Assembly: GCA_018333075.1 (NCBI GenBank)
Contig: BORH01000003.1
Span: forward strand, 248,001 to 312,000
DNA length: 64,000 bases
From: Heyndrickxia sporothermodurans
GTDB lineage: Bacteria; Bacillota; Bacilli; Bacillales; Bacillaceae_C
Direction of reading: 5' to 3'
Every line of letters begins with the position of its first letter. The stretch's first letter is position 1. Below the pieces are notes generated by a model. The model saw only the letters and a program-made list of their open reading frames with translations, searched no databases and was not told where the DNA came from. Shown piece by piece: positions 44,190 to 53,821 of this stretch. A program made the position numbers and the translations under genes.

Positions 44190-44648
44190 ATGAAGCTATA
44201 CCTTGAGCCAGTTACTAGAGACAATTGGGAAGCTGCCTTAGCATTAAAAGTAAAAGAAGAACAATCTGATTATGTTCCTTCAGTTGCCGTTTCATTAGCC
44301 AAAGTTTTCATTAAACCTGATGGTGAAAATGTTGAATATCTTCCTTTTGCTATTTTTGATCAAGACCAAATGGTAGGATTCATTATGCACGCCTATGATG
44401 ATAATACCTCTAATATGTATTGGATTAATGGATTTTTGATTGATGAATCCCATCAGAAAAAAGGATACGGGAAGCAGGCAATGCTGGAAATGATTCATTG
44501 GATTACTATGAAATTTCCGCAATGTAAAGAGATACGTTTGACTGTACATAAAGCTAATCGTGTGGCTAGAAAATTATATGAAGCCTTAGAATTTGTTGCT
44601 ACTGGTGAAATATACGGGGAAGAAAATGTAATGAGACGAGTTGTTTAG
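44190..44648 (+). CDS. GNAT acetyltransferase, BltD-like (spermine/spermidine type)
   Basis: 152-aa acetyltransferase resembling B. subtilis BltD. It begins MKLYLEPVTRDNWEAALALK. The acetyl-CoA loop is HQKKGYGKQAM, and the C-terminal YEALEFVATGEIYGEENVM matches the family. Polyamine acetylation is likely but not certain; SpeG is encoded separately at 9708-10232. SD GAGGGAG. Confidence 0.78.
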   Translation: MKLYLEPVTRDNWEAALALKVKEEQSDYVPSVAVSLAKVFIKPDGENVEYLPFAIFDQDQMVGFIMHAYDDNTSNMYWINGFLIDESHQKKGYGKQAMLEMIHWITMKFPQCKEIRLTVHKANRVARKLYEALEFVATGEIYGEENVMRRVV

Positions 44649-44662
44649 AAATAGTTAATCAC

Positions 44663-44747
44663 TGTGCATAATTAAAAAATGCATAAAATTCAAATAATTT
44701 ATCCACAAAATTAACAGGTTCATCCACAATTTTCAGACATATCCACA
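44663..44747. promoter_or_regulatory. Cluster of four DnaA-box-like sites
   Basis: TTATCCACA (44699-44707) is a perfect DnaA box. TCATCCACA (44720-44728) and ATATCCACA (44739-44747) are one-mismatch boxes in the same orientation, 21 and 19 bp apart. TGTGCATAA (44663-44671) is TTATGCACA on the other strand, also within the TTATNCACA consensus. The group lies in the 170-bp gap before pdaA. It may titrate DnaA or regulate the flanking gene. Confidence 0.6.
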
Positions 44748-44821
44748 TCAATATTGGAAATTATTAGATCGAATAGTTCTATCTCCTTCGAAAAAACTAA
44801 CATAAAAAAGAAGGTGATAGA

Positions 44822-45625
44822 ATGAAAAAATGGTCTATGATTGTTACTGTCTTTCTTTTAACCTTTATAGGATCGATTACGGCAGGTGCAGTCTCTAATT
44901 TTCCTGTTCACTGGGGATTTAATAAGGGAAAAAATGAACAGCAGGCAGATGCAGGAAAAAAATATGATGAGCTCTTACAAAAATATGATGCTTTTTACAA
45001 AGGGAACCCGAATGATAAAGTTTTATATATTACATTTGATAATGGCTATGAGAATGGTTTTACACCAAAGGTTTTAAATACTTTAAAAAAGGAAAAGGTT
45101 CCTGCCATTTTTTTTGTAACCGGTCATTATTTAGAATCTCAGCCCGAGCTAGTTAAAAGAATGGTTAATGAAGGACATATTGTAGGCAACCATTCTTGGA
45201 GTCATCCAGATTTGACACAGGTTTCCGACGAAAAATTAAGGGAAGAATTAAAAAAGGTAAAGGATGAGACAGCAAGAATTACTAAGCAAAGACAAATGCG
45301 CTATCTACGTCCACCAAGAGGAATTTTGAGTGAGCGTACGATGCAGCTTGCGAATGAAGAAGGGTATACGCATGTTCTGTGGTCACTCGCATTTAAGGAT
45401 TGGATGGTTGATCAACAAAAGGGCTGGAAATATTCGTATGATAATATTATGGCGCAAGTTCATCCAGGTGCTGTTATCCTTCTTCATACTGTTTCAAAAG
45501 ATAATGCCGATGCCTTAGAAAAGGTCATTAAAGATTTAAAAGCCAAAGGATATACGTTTAAAAGCTTAGATGATTTTATGATCAAGGAGAAGGGAAAGAA
45601 GCCTTTGAACACTCCATCAGAATAA
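44822..45625 (+). CDS. pdaA: Delta-lactam-biosynthetic peptidoglycan deacetylase PdaA
   Basis: 267-aa exported NodB-type deacetylase that removes the acetyl group of muramic acid for muramic delta-lactam in spore cortex. Signal peptide (1-24), then the NodB domain (about 65-255) with YITFDNGYENGF (Asp of motif 1), GNHSWSHPDL (metal His pair), RYLRPPRG (motif 3) and VILLHTV. SD AAGGTGATAG. A GAATA element about 45 bp upstream could be part of a sigma-G promoter, not proven. Order pdaA-yfjP-rlmCD equals B. subtilis yfjS-yfjP-yfjO. Confidence 0.94.
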   Translation: MKKWSMIVTVFLLTFIGSITAGAVSNFPVHWGFNKGKNEQQADAGKKYDELLQKYDAFYKGNPNDKVLYITFDNGYENGFTPKVLNTLKKEKVPAIFFVTGHYLESQPELVKRMVNEGHIVGNHSWSHPDLTQVSDEKLREELKKVKDETARITKQRQMRYLRPPRGILSERTMQLANEEGYTHVLWSLAFKDWMVDQQKGWKYSYDNIMAQVHPGAVILLHTVSKDNADALEKVIKDLKAKGYTFKSLDDFMIKEKGKKPLNTPSE

Positions 45626-45634
45626 GTCATACAT

Positions 45635-45666
45635 AAAAGGTTCAATTCAATCGGGTTGGACCTTTT
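45635..45666 (+). terminator. Terminator of pdaA
   Basis: AAAAGGTTCAA and TTGGACCTTTT (one G-T) around a 10-nt loop. Confidence 0.78.
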
Positions 45667-45694
45667 GGCATTTCTCCATATATAGGACATGATA

Positions 45695-45703
45695 TGATAT
45701 AAT
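45695..45703 (+). promoter_or_regulatory. Extended -10 promoter of yfjP-rlmCD
   Basis: TGATATAAT: perfect TATAAT with TGn extension, 29 bp before the yfjP ATG. No clear -35. Confidence 0.5.
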
Positions 45704-45731
45704 ACAGAAAAAAACGAAGCGAGTGGGGATT

Positions 45732-46604
45732 ATGTGGCAGGAAACGGTGAAAATAGAAGGCCCATATGATTTTGATTTGGCTTTACAAAGACAATCCATT
45801 GATACATTAAATGATGTGGATATTGATAAAAGAATGATTAAAGTTCCTATTTATGAGCCTGAAGCGGAAGTGGCAACGATCCAAGCAATTGGGACAACGG
45901 ATGATCCAATTTTTATTATTAAAGGAAATAAAGAACAAACAAAAGAGTATGTGATTAGACGTATATATGAAATTTTTCAATGGAATGTAACCTTACATCG
46001 AATTAATGATCATTTTATGCAGACATCATTAAAGAAAATTTTTGAGCAACACCATGGAACACCTATCATCTTAGATTTCTCCCCATATAATTGTTTAGTA
46101 AAATGCATTATTCACCAGCAATTAAATATGAAATTTGCCATTCAGTTAACACAAAGCTTTGTTCATACATACGGTTTTGAGATGGATGGTGTTTGGTTTT
46201 ACCCGCTACCTGAAAAAGTTGCTGAAATACCTATAGATGAACTACGAAAGTTAAAATTTAGTCAAAGAAAAGCTGAATACTTAATTGGTTTATCGAAAAT
46301 GATTGCAGCAGGTGAACTAAACCTCCGAGAGCTTTTGAATCAAACAGATGATGAAATTACAAAAACATTAGTGAAAATTCGTGGAATCGGTCCATGGACT
46401 GCCCAAAACTTTTTAATGTTTGGTTTAGGACGACCTAATCTCTTTCCTGCAGCAGATATTGGTATTCAAAATGCCATTAAAAAATTATTTAATCTTGAGA
46501 AGAAGCCTACCTATGAAGAAATGGAGAATTTCAGTAAAGGCTGGCATCCTTATTTAAGCTATGCTTCCCTTTACTTATGGAGAAGCATTGAGACAGCGGA
46601 GTGA
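45732..46604 (+). CDS. yfjP: AlkA-like DNA-3-methyladenine glycosylase YfjP
   Basis: 290-aa HhH-GPD glycosylase, a paralogue of AlkA at 42034. HhH motif VKIRGIGPWTAQNFLMFGL and catalytic Asp region PAADIGIQNAI are intact. ORF start GTG at 45723 lacks spacing; the ATG at 45732 follows GTGGGG and gives the MWQE... N-terminus. It precedes rlmCD by 6 bp, so both are cotranscribed. Constitutive rather than adaptive base-excision repair is likely. Confidence 0.88.
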   Translation: MWQETVKIEGPYDFDLALQRQSIDTLNDVDIDKRMIKVPIYEPEAEVATIQAIGTTDDPIFIIKGNKEQTKEYVIRRIYEIFQWNVTLHRINDHFMQTSLKKIFEQHHGTPIILDFSPYNCLVKCIIHQQLNMKFAIQLTQSFVHTYGFEMDGVWFYPLPEKVAEIPIDELRKLKFSQRKAEYLIGLSKMIAAGELNLRELLNQTDDEITKTLVKIRGIGPWTAQNFLMFGLGRPNLFPAADIGIQNAIKKLFNLEKKPTYEEMENFSKGWHPYLSYASLYLWRSIETAE

Positions 46605-46610
46605 TTACTT

Positions 46611-47996
46611 TTGAAAAAAGAAAAAACGTTATTAATAAAAGAAAAACAACAATTCCCACTGACTATAAAAAGATTAGGAATTAACGGTGAAGGAGTCGGC
46701 TATTTTAAAAAACAGGTTGTCTTTGTTCCCGGTGCATTACCAGGTGAAGAAGTCGTTGTAGAAGTAACAAAAGCACATCCAAAATATGCCGAAGCAATTG
46801 TCAAGAAGGTAAGGAAACGCTCCGAATTTCGTGTAAAAGCACCATGTATCGTCTATGAGCAATGTGGGGGATGTCAGCTCCAGCATTTAGAATATGGGCA
46901 GCAGCTAAAGGAAAAACGAGACATTCTTATCCAAGCACTTGAACGACACACTCGTTTTAATCTGGAGGAAATGGATATTCGTCCAACAATCGGTATGGAT
47001 AATCCTTGGCATTACAGAAATAAAAGCCAGTTTCAGTTAGGATTAGACCACGGTAAAGTAATTGCAGGAATGTATAGTATTGATTCCCATCGCTTAATCA
47101 ATATTCCTGAATGCATTGTCCAGCAACCAGTTACAAATAAAGTAACTAATGTGGTTAAACAAATTCTTGCTGACTTTCGGGTTCCTATTTATCATGAAAA
47201 AACTCGCAAAGGAATTGTCAGAACGATCGTTACACGTGTAGGAATAAAAACGGGTCAAGTACAAGTAATGCTAGTCACAACGAAGAAAGAATTGCCAAGA
47301 AAAGAGGCAATCATTTCCGAAATCAAAAATCGCTTACCTGAAGTTGTATCTGTTATGCAAAACATCAATCCAAAACGGACATCCATTGTATTAGGAGACG
47401 AAACCATTCATCTTTCTGGAGAAAAAATCGTTGAGGAAAGATTGGAAGAATTCACTTATGATCTTTCAGCACGAGCGTTTTTTCAGTTAAATCCTGAACA
47501 AACTGTTCAGCTTTATAATGAAGTGAAAAAAGCAGCAGACCTAACCGGAAAAGAAAAAATCGCTGATGCCTATTGCGGGGTCGGAACGATAGGACTATGG
47601 CTTGCAGACGGTGCCATAGAAATTCGCGGCATGGATGTCATCCCTGAAGGTATTGAGGATGCAAAGAAAAATGCAAAAAAACACGGCTTACAAAATGCAA
47701 AATATTTCACTGGAAAAGCCGAAGAGCTCATGCCTAAATGGGTGAAAGAAGGCTGGCGCCCTGATGTTGTCGTTGTCGATCCACCAAGAACAGGCTGCGA
47801 CTCCAAGTTTTTGGAAACCATTTTAAAGGTGAAGCCTAAGAAGTTTATTTATGTTTCTTGTAATCCATCAACATTGGCAAAGGATTTGCAGGTGTTAAGT
47901 TCAAAATATAAGGCGGAGTATTTACAGCCAGTGGATATGTTTCCGCAGACAGCACATGTTGAAGTGGTAGCAAGCTTAATTTTAAAATGTTACTAA
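46611..47996 (+). CDS. rlmCD: 23S rRNA (uracil-5-)-methyltransferase RlmCD
   Basis: 461-aa methyltransferase of the RumA/TrmA family; the B. subtilis orthologue YfjO methylates U747 and U1939 of 23S rRNA. An N-terminal TRAM domain (about 10-70) precedes four cysteines for a 4Fe-4S cluster, including [10 protein letters not shown] near 83-92. The SAM domain has [16 protein letters not shown] and [18 protein letters not shown], and the nucleophile lies in [14 protein letters not shown] start with GGAG 9 nt upstream. Confidence 0.94.
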   Translation: MKKEKTLLIKEKQQFPLTIKRLGINGEGVGYFKKQVVFVPGALPGEEVVVEVTKAHPKYAEAIVKKVRKRSEFRVKAPCIVYEQCGGCQLQHLEYGQQLKEKRDILIQALERHTRFNLEEMDIRPTIGMDNPWHYRNKSQFQLGLDHGKVIAGMYSIDSHRLINIPECIVQQPVTNKVTNVVKQILADFRVPIYHEKTRKGIVRTIVTRVGIKTGQVQVMLVTTKKELPRKEAIISEIKNRLPEVVSVMQNINPKRTSIVLGDETIHLSGEKIVEERLEEFTYDLSARAFFQLNPEQTVQLYNEVKKAADLTGKEKIADAYCGVGTIGLWLADGAIEIRGMDVIPEGIEDAKKNAKKHGLQNAKYFTGKAEELMPKWVKEGWRPDVVVVDPPRTGCDSKFLETILKVKPKKFIYVSCNPSTLAKDLQVLSSKYKAEYLQPVDMFPQTAHVEVVASLILKCY

Positions 47997-48010
47997 AACA
48001 TAAAATCGTT

Positions 48011-48049
48011 CCAATCAAAATAAACTGTTTCGAAGCTTATTTTGATTGG
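48011..48049 (+). terminator. Terminator of rlmCD
   Basis: CCAATCAAAATAA and TTATTTTGATTGG, a perfect 13-bp stem with a 13-nt loop; A-rich rather than T-rich tail. Confidence 0.78.
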
Positions 48050-48523
48050 GAAAAAGTAGTAGGCAGGCCATTCTCTTTATAGCAAACCTGCTTCTTTTTT
48101 GTGGAATAAGCACTTTCCCATTCTCTGCTCTTCCCCCCTTTTTGAAGAAGAAACCGTGATATGTGTCGGGAAAGGAAGAAATAGTAAAATTGCAGGGAAA
48201 AACTTTGATTAATTTTCAATGCATTTTTTAATGGATCACAGTTTTATTTTCCTCATAGTTAATACTGATCAATGAATAGATTAAACATTTGGTTAAATAA
48301 TAATTTTTACTTAATTATGTCAAAATAAACGGAGGCGGTTTAGAGTTCACGAGAAAATGATCATTAATTAGGAAGCTCTAAAAAAGAAGTACCACAGGCA
48401 AAATACAATTTAACTTGAATGGAAGAATGCGGGTTTAATGGGGCTATCCTAGTATGAGTTAATTTTGCTATACAATAATAGGTGTTTTTCTGACAGGCAC
48501 AAATTTTAAAAATAGGAGGTTTA
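48050..48523. other. Intergenic region upstream of the DUF1456 gene
   Basis: 474 bp. It contains a stem-loop TTTAGAGTTC (48339-48348) with GAAGCTCTAAA (48372-48382), enclosing the palindrome ATGATCAT. TGCTATACAAT before 48476 is a likely -10 region. No supported ORF. Confidence 0.45.
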
Positions 48524-49027
48524 ATGATGGATAATAACGATATATTAATTCGATTGAGATATGCGTTGGAAATAAAAAATAAAGAGATGGCAGAGATATT
48601 TAAACTTGGTGGCGTGGTGGTATCAGTACCAGAGGTGGTAAAGATACTTACAAAGACATACGATGAAGATGAATACGAGAATGAAGATCAAATTAAATGT
48701 ACACACAGTATGTTAGATTCATTTTTAAATGGCCTTATTATTTATAAAAGGGGGAAACAAGAGTCAAAACCTGGACAGCCCAATCCACCAGAGATTCCCT
48801 TAAAGACAAGTGGAAACGTCAATAATCTTCTTTTAAAGAAAGTCAAAATAGCATTGGCTTTAACGACGGAGGATATACTGGATATTTTTAAAAATGTAGG
48901 ATTACGGGTGTCAAAAGGAGAACTAGGTGCTTTATTAAGGAAAGAAGGACATAAGAATTATAAGGAGTGTGGAGATAATTTCGCCAGAAACTTCTTAAAA
49001 GGACTAGCGATTAAATACAGGGGATAA
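48524..49027 (+). CDS. DUF1456 family protein (YehS-like)
   Basis: 167-aa protein made of two related DUF1456 modules, about 1-72 and 98-165. The first shows NDILIRLRYALEIKNKEMAEIF and LDSFLNGLIIYKRG. The second shows LKKVKIALALTTEDILDIFK and YKECGDNFARNFLKGLAI. This matches Escherichia coli YehS in layout and length. The helical modules may bind nucleic acid, but function is unknown. SD AGGAGG; the ATG at 48527 is an equally good start. Confidence 0.88.
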   Translation: MMDNNDILIRLRYALEIKNKEMAEIFKLGGVVVSVPEVVKILTKTYDEDEYENEDQIKCTHSMLDSFLNGLIIYKRGKQESKPGQPNPPEIPLKTSGNVNNLLLKKVKIALALTTEDILDIFKNVGLRVSKGELGALLRKEGHKNYKECGDNFARNFLKGLAIKYRG

Positions 49028-50504
49028 TGCCACAGTAGTGTAATAAAAATTCCCTATTAAAAAGTCATCTAGAGTCTCGTTGGTAATTCATTCCTTAATA
49101 GAAATGATTATCTTGTATTCAGTGATTTATTATTTTCTTTCAAGGTTTATTGACAATGACTATTTAAGTGAAAATATAGTCGCTATATCAACAGAAAAAT
49201 CCGATTTTATTAACTATATCCTATACAGTAGTTCTGTTTCTTTATTTAATTTTTCATTTACTAGTTTTCCTTCAGTTTATTGGTTATCGGCACATGTATC
49301 TATCACAAATATGTCTATGCTTAATTTTAACAATACTTTTATTTGCAGGATATTTAGGAATACATTAGAAAGGGATAATAAATTTTACATAGAAACTCAC
49401 AGGATATTGAACAAGAAATCTCATGAGAAATAAGAATTATTCAAAGGATATTGATGGATAAGCATTTCTTTTCACTACTAAAGATGATTATTGATTAAAT
49501 GTCTTTTGGTAGTGAAATTCGAGACAAAAATATGGATATTCGAGCAAGTTTAAGGCAAACACAGCTACATCTTTAAACAATCTGCGATTACCATCCAAGC
49601 TATGCGGAGTGTGTGGCACAACTTATAACAAAGTTGTAACCCAAAAATAAACCCTTGCTAAATCGATCCTGATTTCGTAAATAATCTTTTGCGAATTTAG
49701 GGTCTTTTTCTTGTTATCCCTGGTTTAATGCTTTTCTCTTCCCTTTCTTTTTCACAATTCTTTATTAAAAATGCAAAAAAAGATGGAAAAATAAGGGGAA
49801 ACAGTTGAAGAATCGGCCATTTTTGAAACGAAAATTAACCAAAATGGGGGTTCTGTAGTAGAGACTTTATATAACTCGAAAGGAAGAATGTGGATTTGAT
49901 GTGGATAATTTTAATAGATATTTATTTTGGATATACAAAAGATGTAAACCAAAAAATACACATTAACTTATTAAAATAACCCTTCCTAGACCGAACTTAA
50001 ATTTGTCATATAATTCACCTCTAATATTATTGAAAGAAATGGTATAGTAGAAAAAATATATTAAAATTGTCTCAGATCACCAAACCTTTTCTATGCTATA
50101 TGATGTATATTGAATTTGAGGAAATGTTTATATTTATGTTTTAAAAACGTAACATCATTATTGTCTTTTTATTTTACTAGATAAATATTAAGAAAGATTT
50201 GTTTGTTTAAAATACCAATGTCCCAATATAGTGGGCAACAGTGCGGATTATTTAAAGTTTTTAAAAAAATTAATGGTCAATTTCTAACATATCTAATGTT
50301 ACAAATAATTCCAGAAGAAGGAATGTGTGGTGACTGTCTGCGAGGTATCTTAGGTTTTTTCCTATTATTAATTTAATCTATTGGATTCTATATAATAGGC
50401 AGCTTATAGATAATGTCAGGTTAAGCATCGTTTGTTCCTCTGTAATAAAAAGTAGAATAAAAATAAATGATGGAAAATGTTGCGTTTGAGGAGTGGGAAG
50501 AACA
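49028..50504. other. Gene-poor 1.4-kb gap
   Basis: No well-supported gene. An open frame at 49080-49433 (117 codons) lacks an SD and a recognised family; two hydrophobic stretches faintly recall an ion-channel fragment. Near 49600-49650 a short open frame ends with a CGVCG pair, too little to call. ACCCT..TAAAT (from 49657) against ATTTAGGGT with TTTTT (49695-49711) could be a terminator. GGAAGAATG followed by a GGRTTTRATG-like segment occurs at 48421 and again at 49880. The gap probably contains gene remnants and the promoter of the downstream regulator. Confidence 0.4.
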
Positions 50505-51806
50505 ATGAATCGTATTGGAGTAGTAGGTCCGATCCAATCTATTGAGCGGATTCTGGAAGTTGCAAATGAATTTGAGCATGAGTTAACATTTATCACTTTT
50601 CCATATGATGATGTAGGAGAAGTAAAAGAAATCGTTACAAATCATCAGGCTGAGGTAGACGGCTGGTTTTTTTCCGGTCCGATTCCTTATACATTGGCGA
50701 AAAATATTTTGGATAAAAATGCTGACATTGGTTATTGTCCGCTTATAGGGGCGAGCCTCTATAAAAGTATTATCCAACTTTTTTTTGAACAAAAAAAATT
50801 TGCCAATAAGATTTCTATCGATATGATTCAACCTGAAGAACGAGATTTATTGGAGTCCTTGCAAGAGTTAGATATTCCGTCTGAAAATATGTTCGTGAAG
50901 ACATTTGATGAAGACTATGATTCTAATGCAATAACACAATTTCATCTTCAATTATGGAAAGAAGGAAAAATAAATGGGGTAATAACGGGTTTAAATTCTG
51001 TATATCAAGCCTTGAAAAAAGAGAAGATTCCCGTTTATCGCATTCGTGTCACAAAGATGGAGATTAGACAAGCAATGAAGATTGTTGTTGGTAAAGTGAA
51101 AAGTTCTTATTTCAAGGAAAGTCAAATAGGAGTTGAAATAATAGAGATCAGTCATTTTGATCAAATGGTGGATAAAACTGAAGCCAGATACCATCTTCAA
51201 CAAATGGAGCTAAGAATAAAACAAAACTTACTTCATCTTTGCGAGAAGTTAGATGGGTCACTTTTAGAAAATGGAAATGGGCGCTATCAAATTTTTAGCT
51301 CGCGAGGTGCAATTGAAAGGGAAATCGATATGCTCTACAATACTGTTCAACAGTTGATTTTGGAGACTGATCTTCCCGTTCGAGTAGGAATTGGATTTGG
51401 AGAAACCGCCTTTTCGGCTGAAATCAATGCTCGCAAAGCAATTCAGCATTCAAAGGAAAAAGAAAAGGATCATATTATTGCTGTTCACGAAGATGGTGTA
51501 ATCGTTGAATCGATAGGAAAAAAGGAGGAATTAACCTATTCGTACCGTTCCGACGATAAAGTACTAATTGATAAATTAAAAAATGCTAACATTAGTATTA
51601 AAACCTATAAGAAAATAGAAGCATTGACTAGCAGTATGGGTTGGGAAGGATTCACAACGGTAGAGTTAGCTGCTCGATTAAATATGACCGTCCGTAATGT
51701 TCAGCGGATTATGAACGGCTTGAATGAAAATGGTTTGGCTGAATATATTGGCGAAGAAATTCTTGGTTCTCGCGGACGGCCTCGAAAAGTATATAAGTTA
51801 AAATAA
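50505..51806 (+). CDS. Multidomain transcriptional regulator of the abg-like island
   Basis: 433 aa. The N-terminal ~190 residues (MNRIGVVGPIQSIERILEVA; VDGWFFSGPIPY) look like a PrpR-N-type periplasmic-binding-like sensory domain. The middle (about 215-345) ends in LPVRVGIGFGETAFSAEINA, which resembles a degenerate GGDEF/nucleotide-cyclase fold. The C-terminal 70 residues carry a winged HTH, TTVELAARLNMTVRNVQRIM and GSRGRPRKVYKL. GTG at 50493 is possible, but ATG at 50505 is preferred. It lies directly before the abgT-like gene, whose promoter carries a TTAACGAA inverted repeat that may be its operator. Domain calls are by eye. Confidence 0.65.
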   Translation: MNRIGVVGPIQSIERILEVANEFEHELTFITFPYDDVGEVKEIVTNHQAEVDGWFFSGPIPYTLAKNILDKNADIGYCPLIGASLYKSIIQLFFEQKKFANKISIDMIQPEERDLLESLQELDIPSENMFVKTFDEDYDSNAITQFHLQLWKEGKINGVITGLNSVYQALKKEKIPVYRIRVTKMEIRQAMKIVVGKVKSSYFKESQIGVEIIEISHFDQMVDKTEARYHLQQMELRIKQNLLHLCEKLDGSLLENGNGRYQIFSSRGAIEREIDMLYNTVQQLILETDLPVRVGIGFGETAFSAEINARKAIQHSKEKEKDHIIAVHEDGVIVESIGKKEELTYSYRSDDKVLIDKLKNANISIKTYKKIEALTSSMGWEGFTTVELAARLNMTVRNVQRIMNGLNENGLAEYIGEEILGSRGRPRKVYKLK

Positions 51807-51838
51807 CGACACCAAAAAATGGATGTCGTTTTTTTTTA
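51805..51838 (+). terminator. Terminator of the regulator gene
   Basis: AACGACA and TGTCGTT around a 12-nt loop, then eight T. Confidence 0.85.
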
Positions 51839-51860
51839 CTAGAAAATTTTTAAAATTCTA

Positions 51861-51889
51861 TTGAAACAAAAGATTTATACGAATATAAT
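51861..51889 (+). promoter_or_regulatory. Sigma-A promoter of the abgT operon
   Basis: TTGAAA (51861-51866), exactly 17 bp, TATAAT (51884-51889). The leader to abgT is about 255 nt. Confidence 0.8.
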
Positions 51890-51893
51890 CAAA

Positions 51894-51923
51894 TTAACGA
51901 AAAATTCGTTTGTTGTTCGTTAA
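51894..51923 (+). promoter_or_regulatory. Inverted-repeat operator after the abgT promoter
   Basis: TTAACGAA (51894-51901) and TTCGTTAA (51916-51923) are perfect 8-bp half-sites whose centres are 22 bp apart, two helical turns, covering roughly +1 to +30. A further stem TGAGAAAC/GTTTCTCA lies at 51932-51970. Likely target of the neighbouring regulator. Confidence 0.6.
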
Positions 51924-52152
51924 ATAAAAAATGAGAAACACCAACTAATTTTTCTTTATTTAGTTTCTCAATAACACATTTAAAACAGTTAAATAAAAAA
52001 ACTTAATTTGGAAAGCGCCTTCATTGATTGAACGATTGTCCTAGGGATCCAATCTAGTGAGGATGGAAAAAGGCTGTTTTACAATTGTGTTTGGAATTAG
52101 TTCCGTTTTAAAAAAACAAATTAAGCGATAAAAAAGCAATAGGAGGAGTTAT

Positions 52153-53688
52153 ATGGCAGAACTTGCAAAGAATTTAAAGAAAAAAAATGAAGGGCAGAGA
52201 GGTTTTTTTAAGTGGGTGGAACGAGTAGGGAATAAAATTCCACATCCATTCTTATTGTTTATTTATTTGATTGTTATTTTGTGCATAGCAACCGCTGTGC
52301 TATCGATATTCCATGTTTCAGTTACAGATCCAACAAATAATGAACAAGTTTTCGTTAAAAATCTATTAAGTTCTGAAGGAATTCAATGGATTTTGCCTAA
52401 TGTTATCAAAAATTTCTCAACATTCTTACCCCTAGGGTATATTTTAGCCCTTGTACTTGCATTAGGTTTAGCGGAAAAAGTAGGTTTACTTGAAACCGTT
52501 ATTCGCAAAATGTCGTTTAAAGTATCGGCTAAATATGCAAGTTATCTCGTCGTATTTGTTGCGTTTTTTAGTCATGTTTCGTCCGATGCTGCATTCGTTA
52601 TTATGCCTCCACTCGGAGCACTCATTTTCCGTGCTGTCGGTCGTAATCCTATTGCTGGTTTGCTTGCTGCAATTGCAGGGGTAGGGTCAGGGTTTACAGC
52701 AAACCTACTCATTGTAACAACTGACGTATTGTTGTCGGGAATAAGTTCAGAAGTTTCCACATCCATCAATTCAAGCATTAGTGTCAGCGTGGTAGATAAT
52801 TGGTTTTTCATGGGGTTCTCTGTTATTCTCCTTACAGTGATAATTGCTCTAGTAACGGATAAATTTGTTGAACCAAGATTGGGGAAATATAAACAAGAAG
52901 ATAATGTGAAATTAGAAAAATTAACAGATCAACAAAATAAAGCACTACGGTTAACAGGAATCGTAGCGGTGCTATTTATCGCAGTTGTAGCACTTTTAGT
53001 AGTTCCTGAAGGTGCACTTCTTAGGGATCCGAAAACCGGAAGTGTTATTCCGTCTCCGTTTATGTCTGGTATTGTTCCAATTATCATGTTCTTCTTTTTT
53101 ACGGTAGCCTTAACGTATGGGATAAAGGTGGGAGCCATTAAAAATCAAAATGATATTCCTAAGTTATTAACGGATCCAATGAAAAATATGGCTGGATTCA
53201 TAGTCATGATTTTTCCTCTATCACAATTTGTGGCATTTTTTAACTGGAGTAATACCGGTAAATTTATTGCAATATCAATCACGGATTTATTGGAAAAAAT
53301 AAATATGACAGGTGCACCAGTTTTTATCGGTTTAATGTTTTTATCAGCGCTTTTAAGTATGTTTATTGCCAGTGGGTCAGCTATTTGGTCCGTACTTGCG
53401 CCAGTGTTTATTCCAATGTTTATGATGCTAGGGTACCATCCAGCTTTTGCTCAAATCGTATTTAGGATTGCAGACTCATCTGTTCTTCCGGTAGCGATTG
53501 TCTCCCCATTTGTGCCGTTATTTCTTGGCTATTTACAGGAGTACAAAAAAGATGCAAAGCTCGGAACCTATTATTCATTAATACTACCGTATCCTATTGT
53601 TATCTTTGTTTTCTGGACTCTATTATTAGTAGTTTGGTATTTACTTGGACTTCCAATCGGTCCGGGAGTTTTCCCTAGATTACATTAA
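52153..53688 (+). CDS. abgT: AbgT family transporter
   Basis: 511-aa membrane transporter of the AbgT family (p-aminobenzoyl-glutamate uptake or antifolate export). About a dozen hydrophobic segments. Family signatures include VGNKIPHPFLLFIYLI at the N-terminus, FSHVSSDAAFVIMPPLGALIF, GSGFTANLLIV and ASGSAIWSVLAPVFIPMFMMLG. SD AGGAGG. It is followed by two M20 amidohydrolases, which could hydrolyse the imported acyl-amino acid. The symbol reflects the family; the true substrate may differ. Confidence 0.9.
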   Translation: MAELAKNLKKKNEGQRGFFKWVERVGNKIPHPFLLFIYLIVILCIATAVLSIFHVSVTDPTNNEQVFVKNLLSSEGIQWILPNVIKNFSTFLPLGYILALVLALGLAEKVGLLETVIRKMSFKVSAKYASYLVVFVAFFSHVSSDAAFVIMPPLGALIFRAVGRNPIAGLLAAIAGVGSGFTANLLIVTTDVLLSGISSEVSTSINSSISVSVVDNWFFMGFSVILLTVIIALVTDKFVEPRLGKYKQEDNVKLEKLTDQQNKALRLTGIVAVLFIAVVALLVVPEGALLRDPKTGSVIPSPFMSGIVPIIMFFFFTVALTYGIKVGAIKNQNDIPKLLTDPMKNMAGFIVMIFPLSQFVAFFNWSNTGKFIAISITDLLEKINMTGAPVFIGLMFLSALLSMFIASGSAIWSVLAPVFIPMFMMLGYHPAFAQIVFRIADSSVLPVAIVSPFVPLFLGYLQEYKKDAKLGTYYSLILPYPIVIFVFWTLLLVVWYLLGLPIGPGVFPRLH

Positions 53689-53821
53689 TTATATCAAATG
53701 AAAAAAGAAGAAAAATTGCACTTTTCTTCGGAAGTATTTCCCTGGTATTCTATATCGTGATTTTTTAGAATCTTTCTCGAATTACGAAAAAATCAATAAT
53801 AAATAAAGGAATGAGTATGGT

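Noticed and set aside
48037-48219. 60-codon minus-strand ORF
   Set aside because: Lies over the rlmCD terminator, with no SD or family resemblance.
49080-49433. 117-codon ORF, possible ion-channel fragment
   Set aside because: No SD, no selectivity-filter motif, similarity only impressionistic; kept as a note on the gap.
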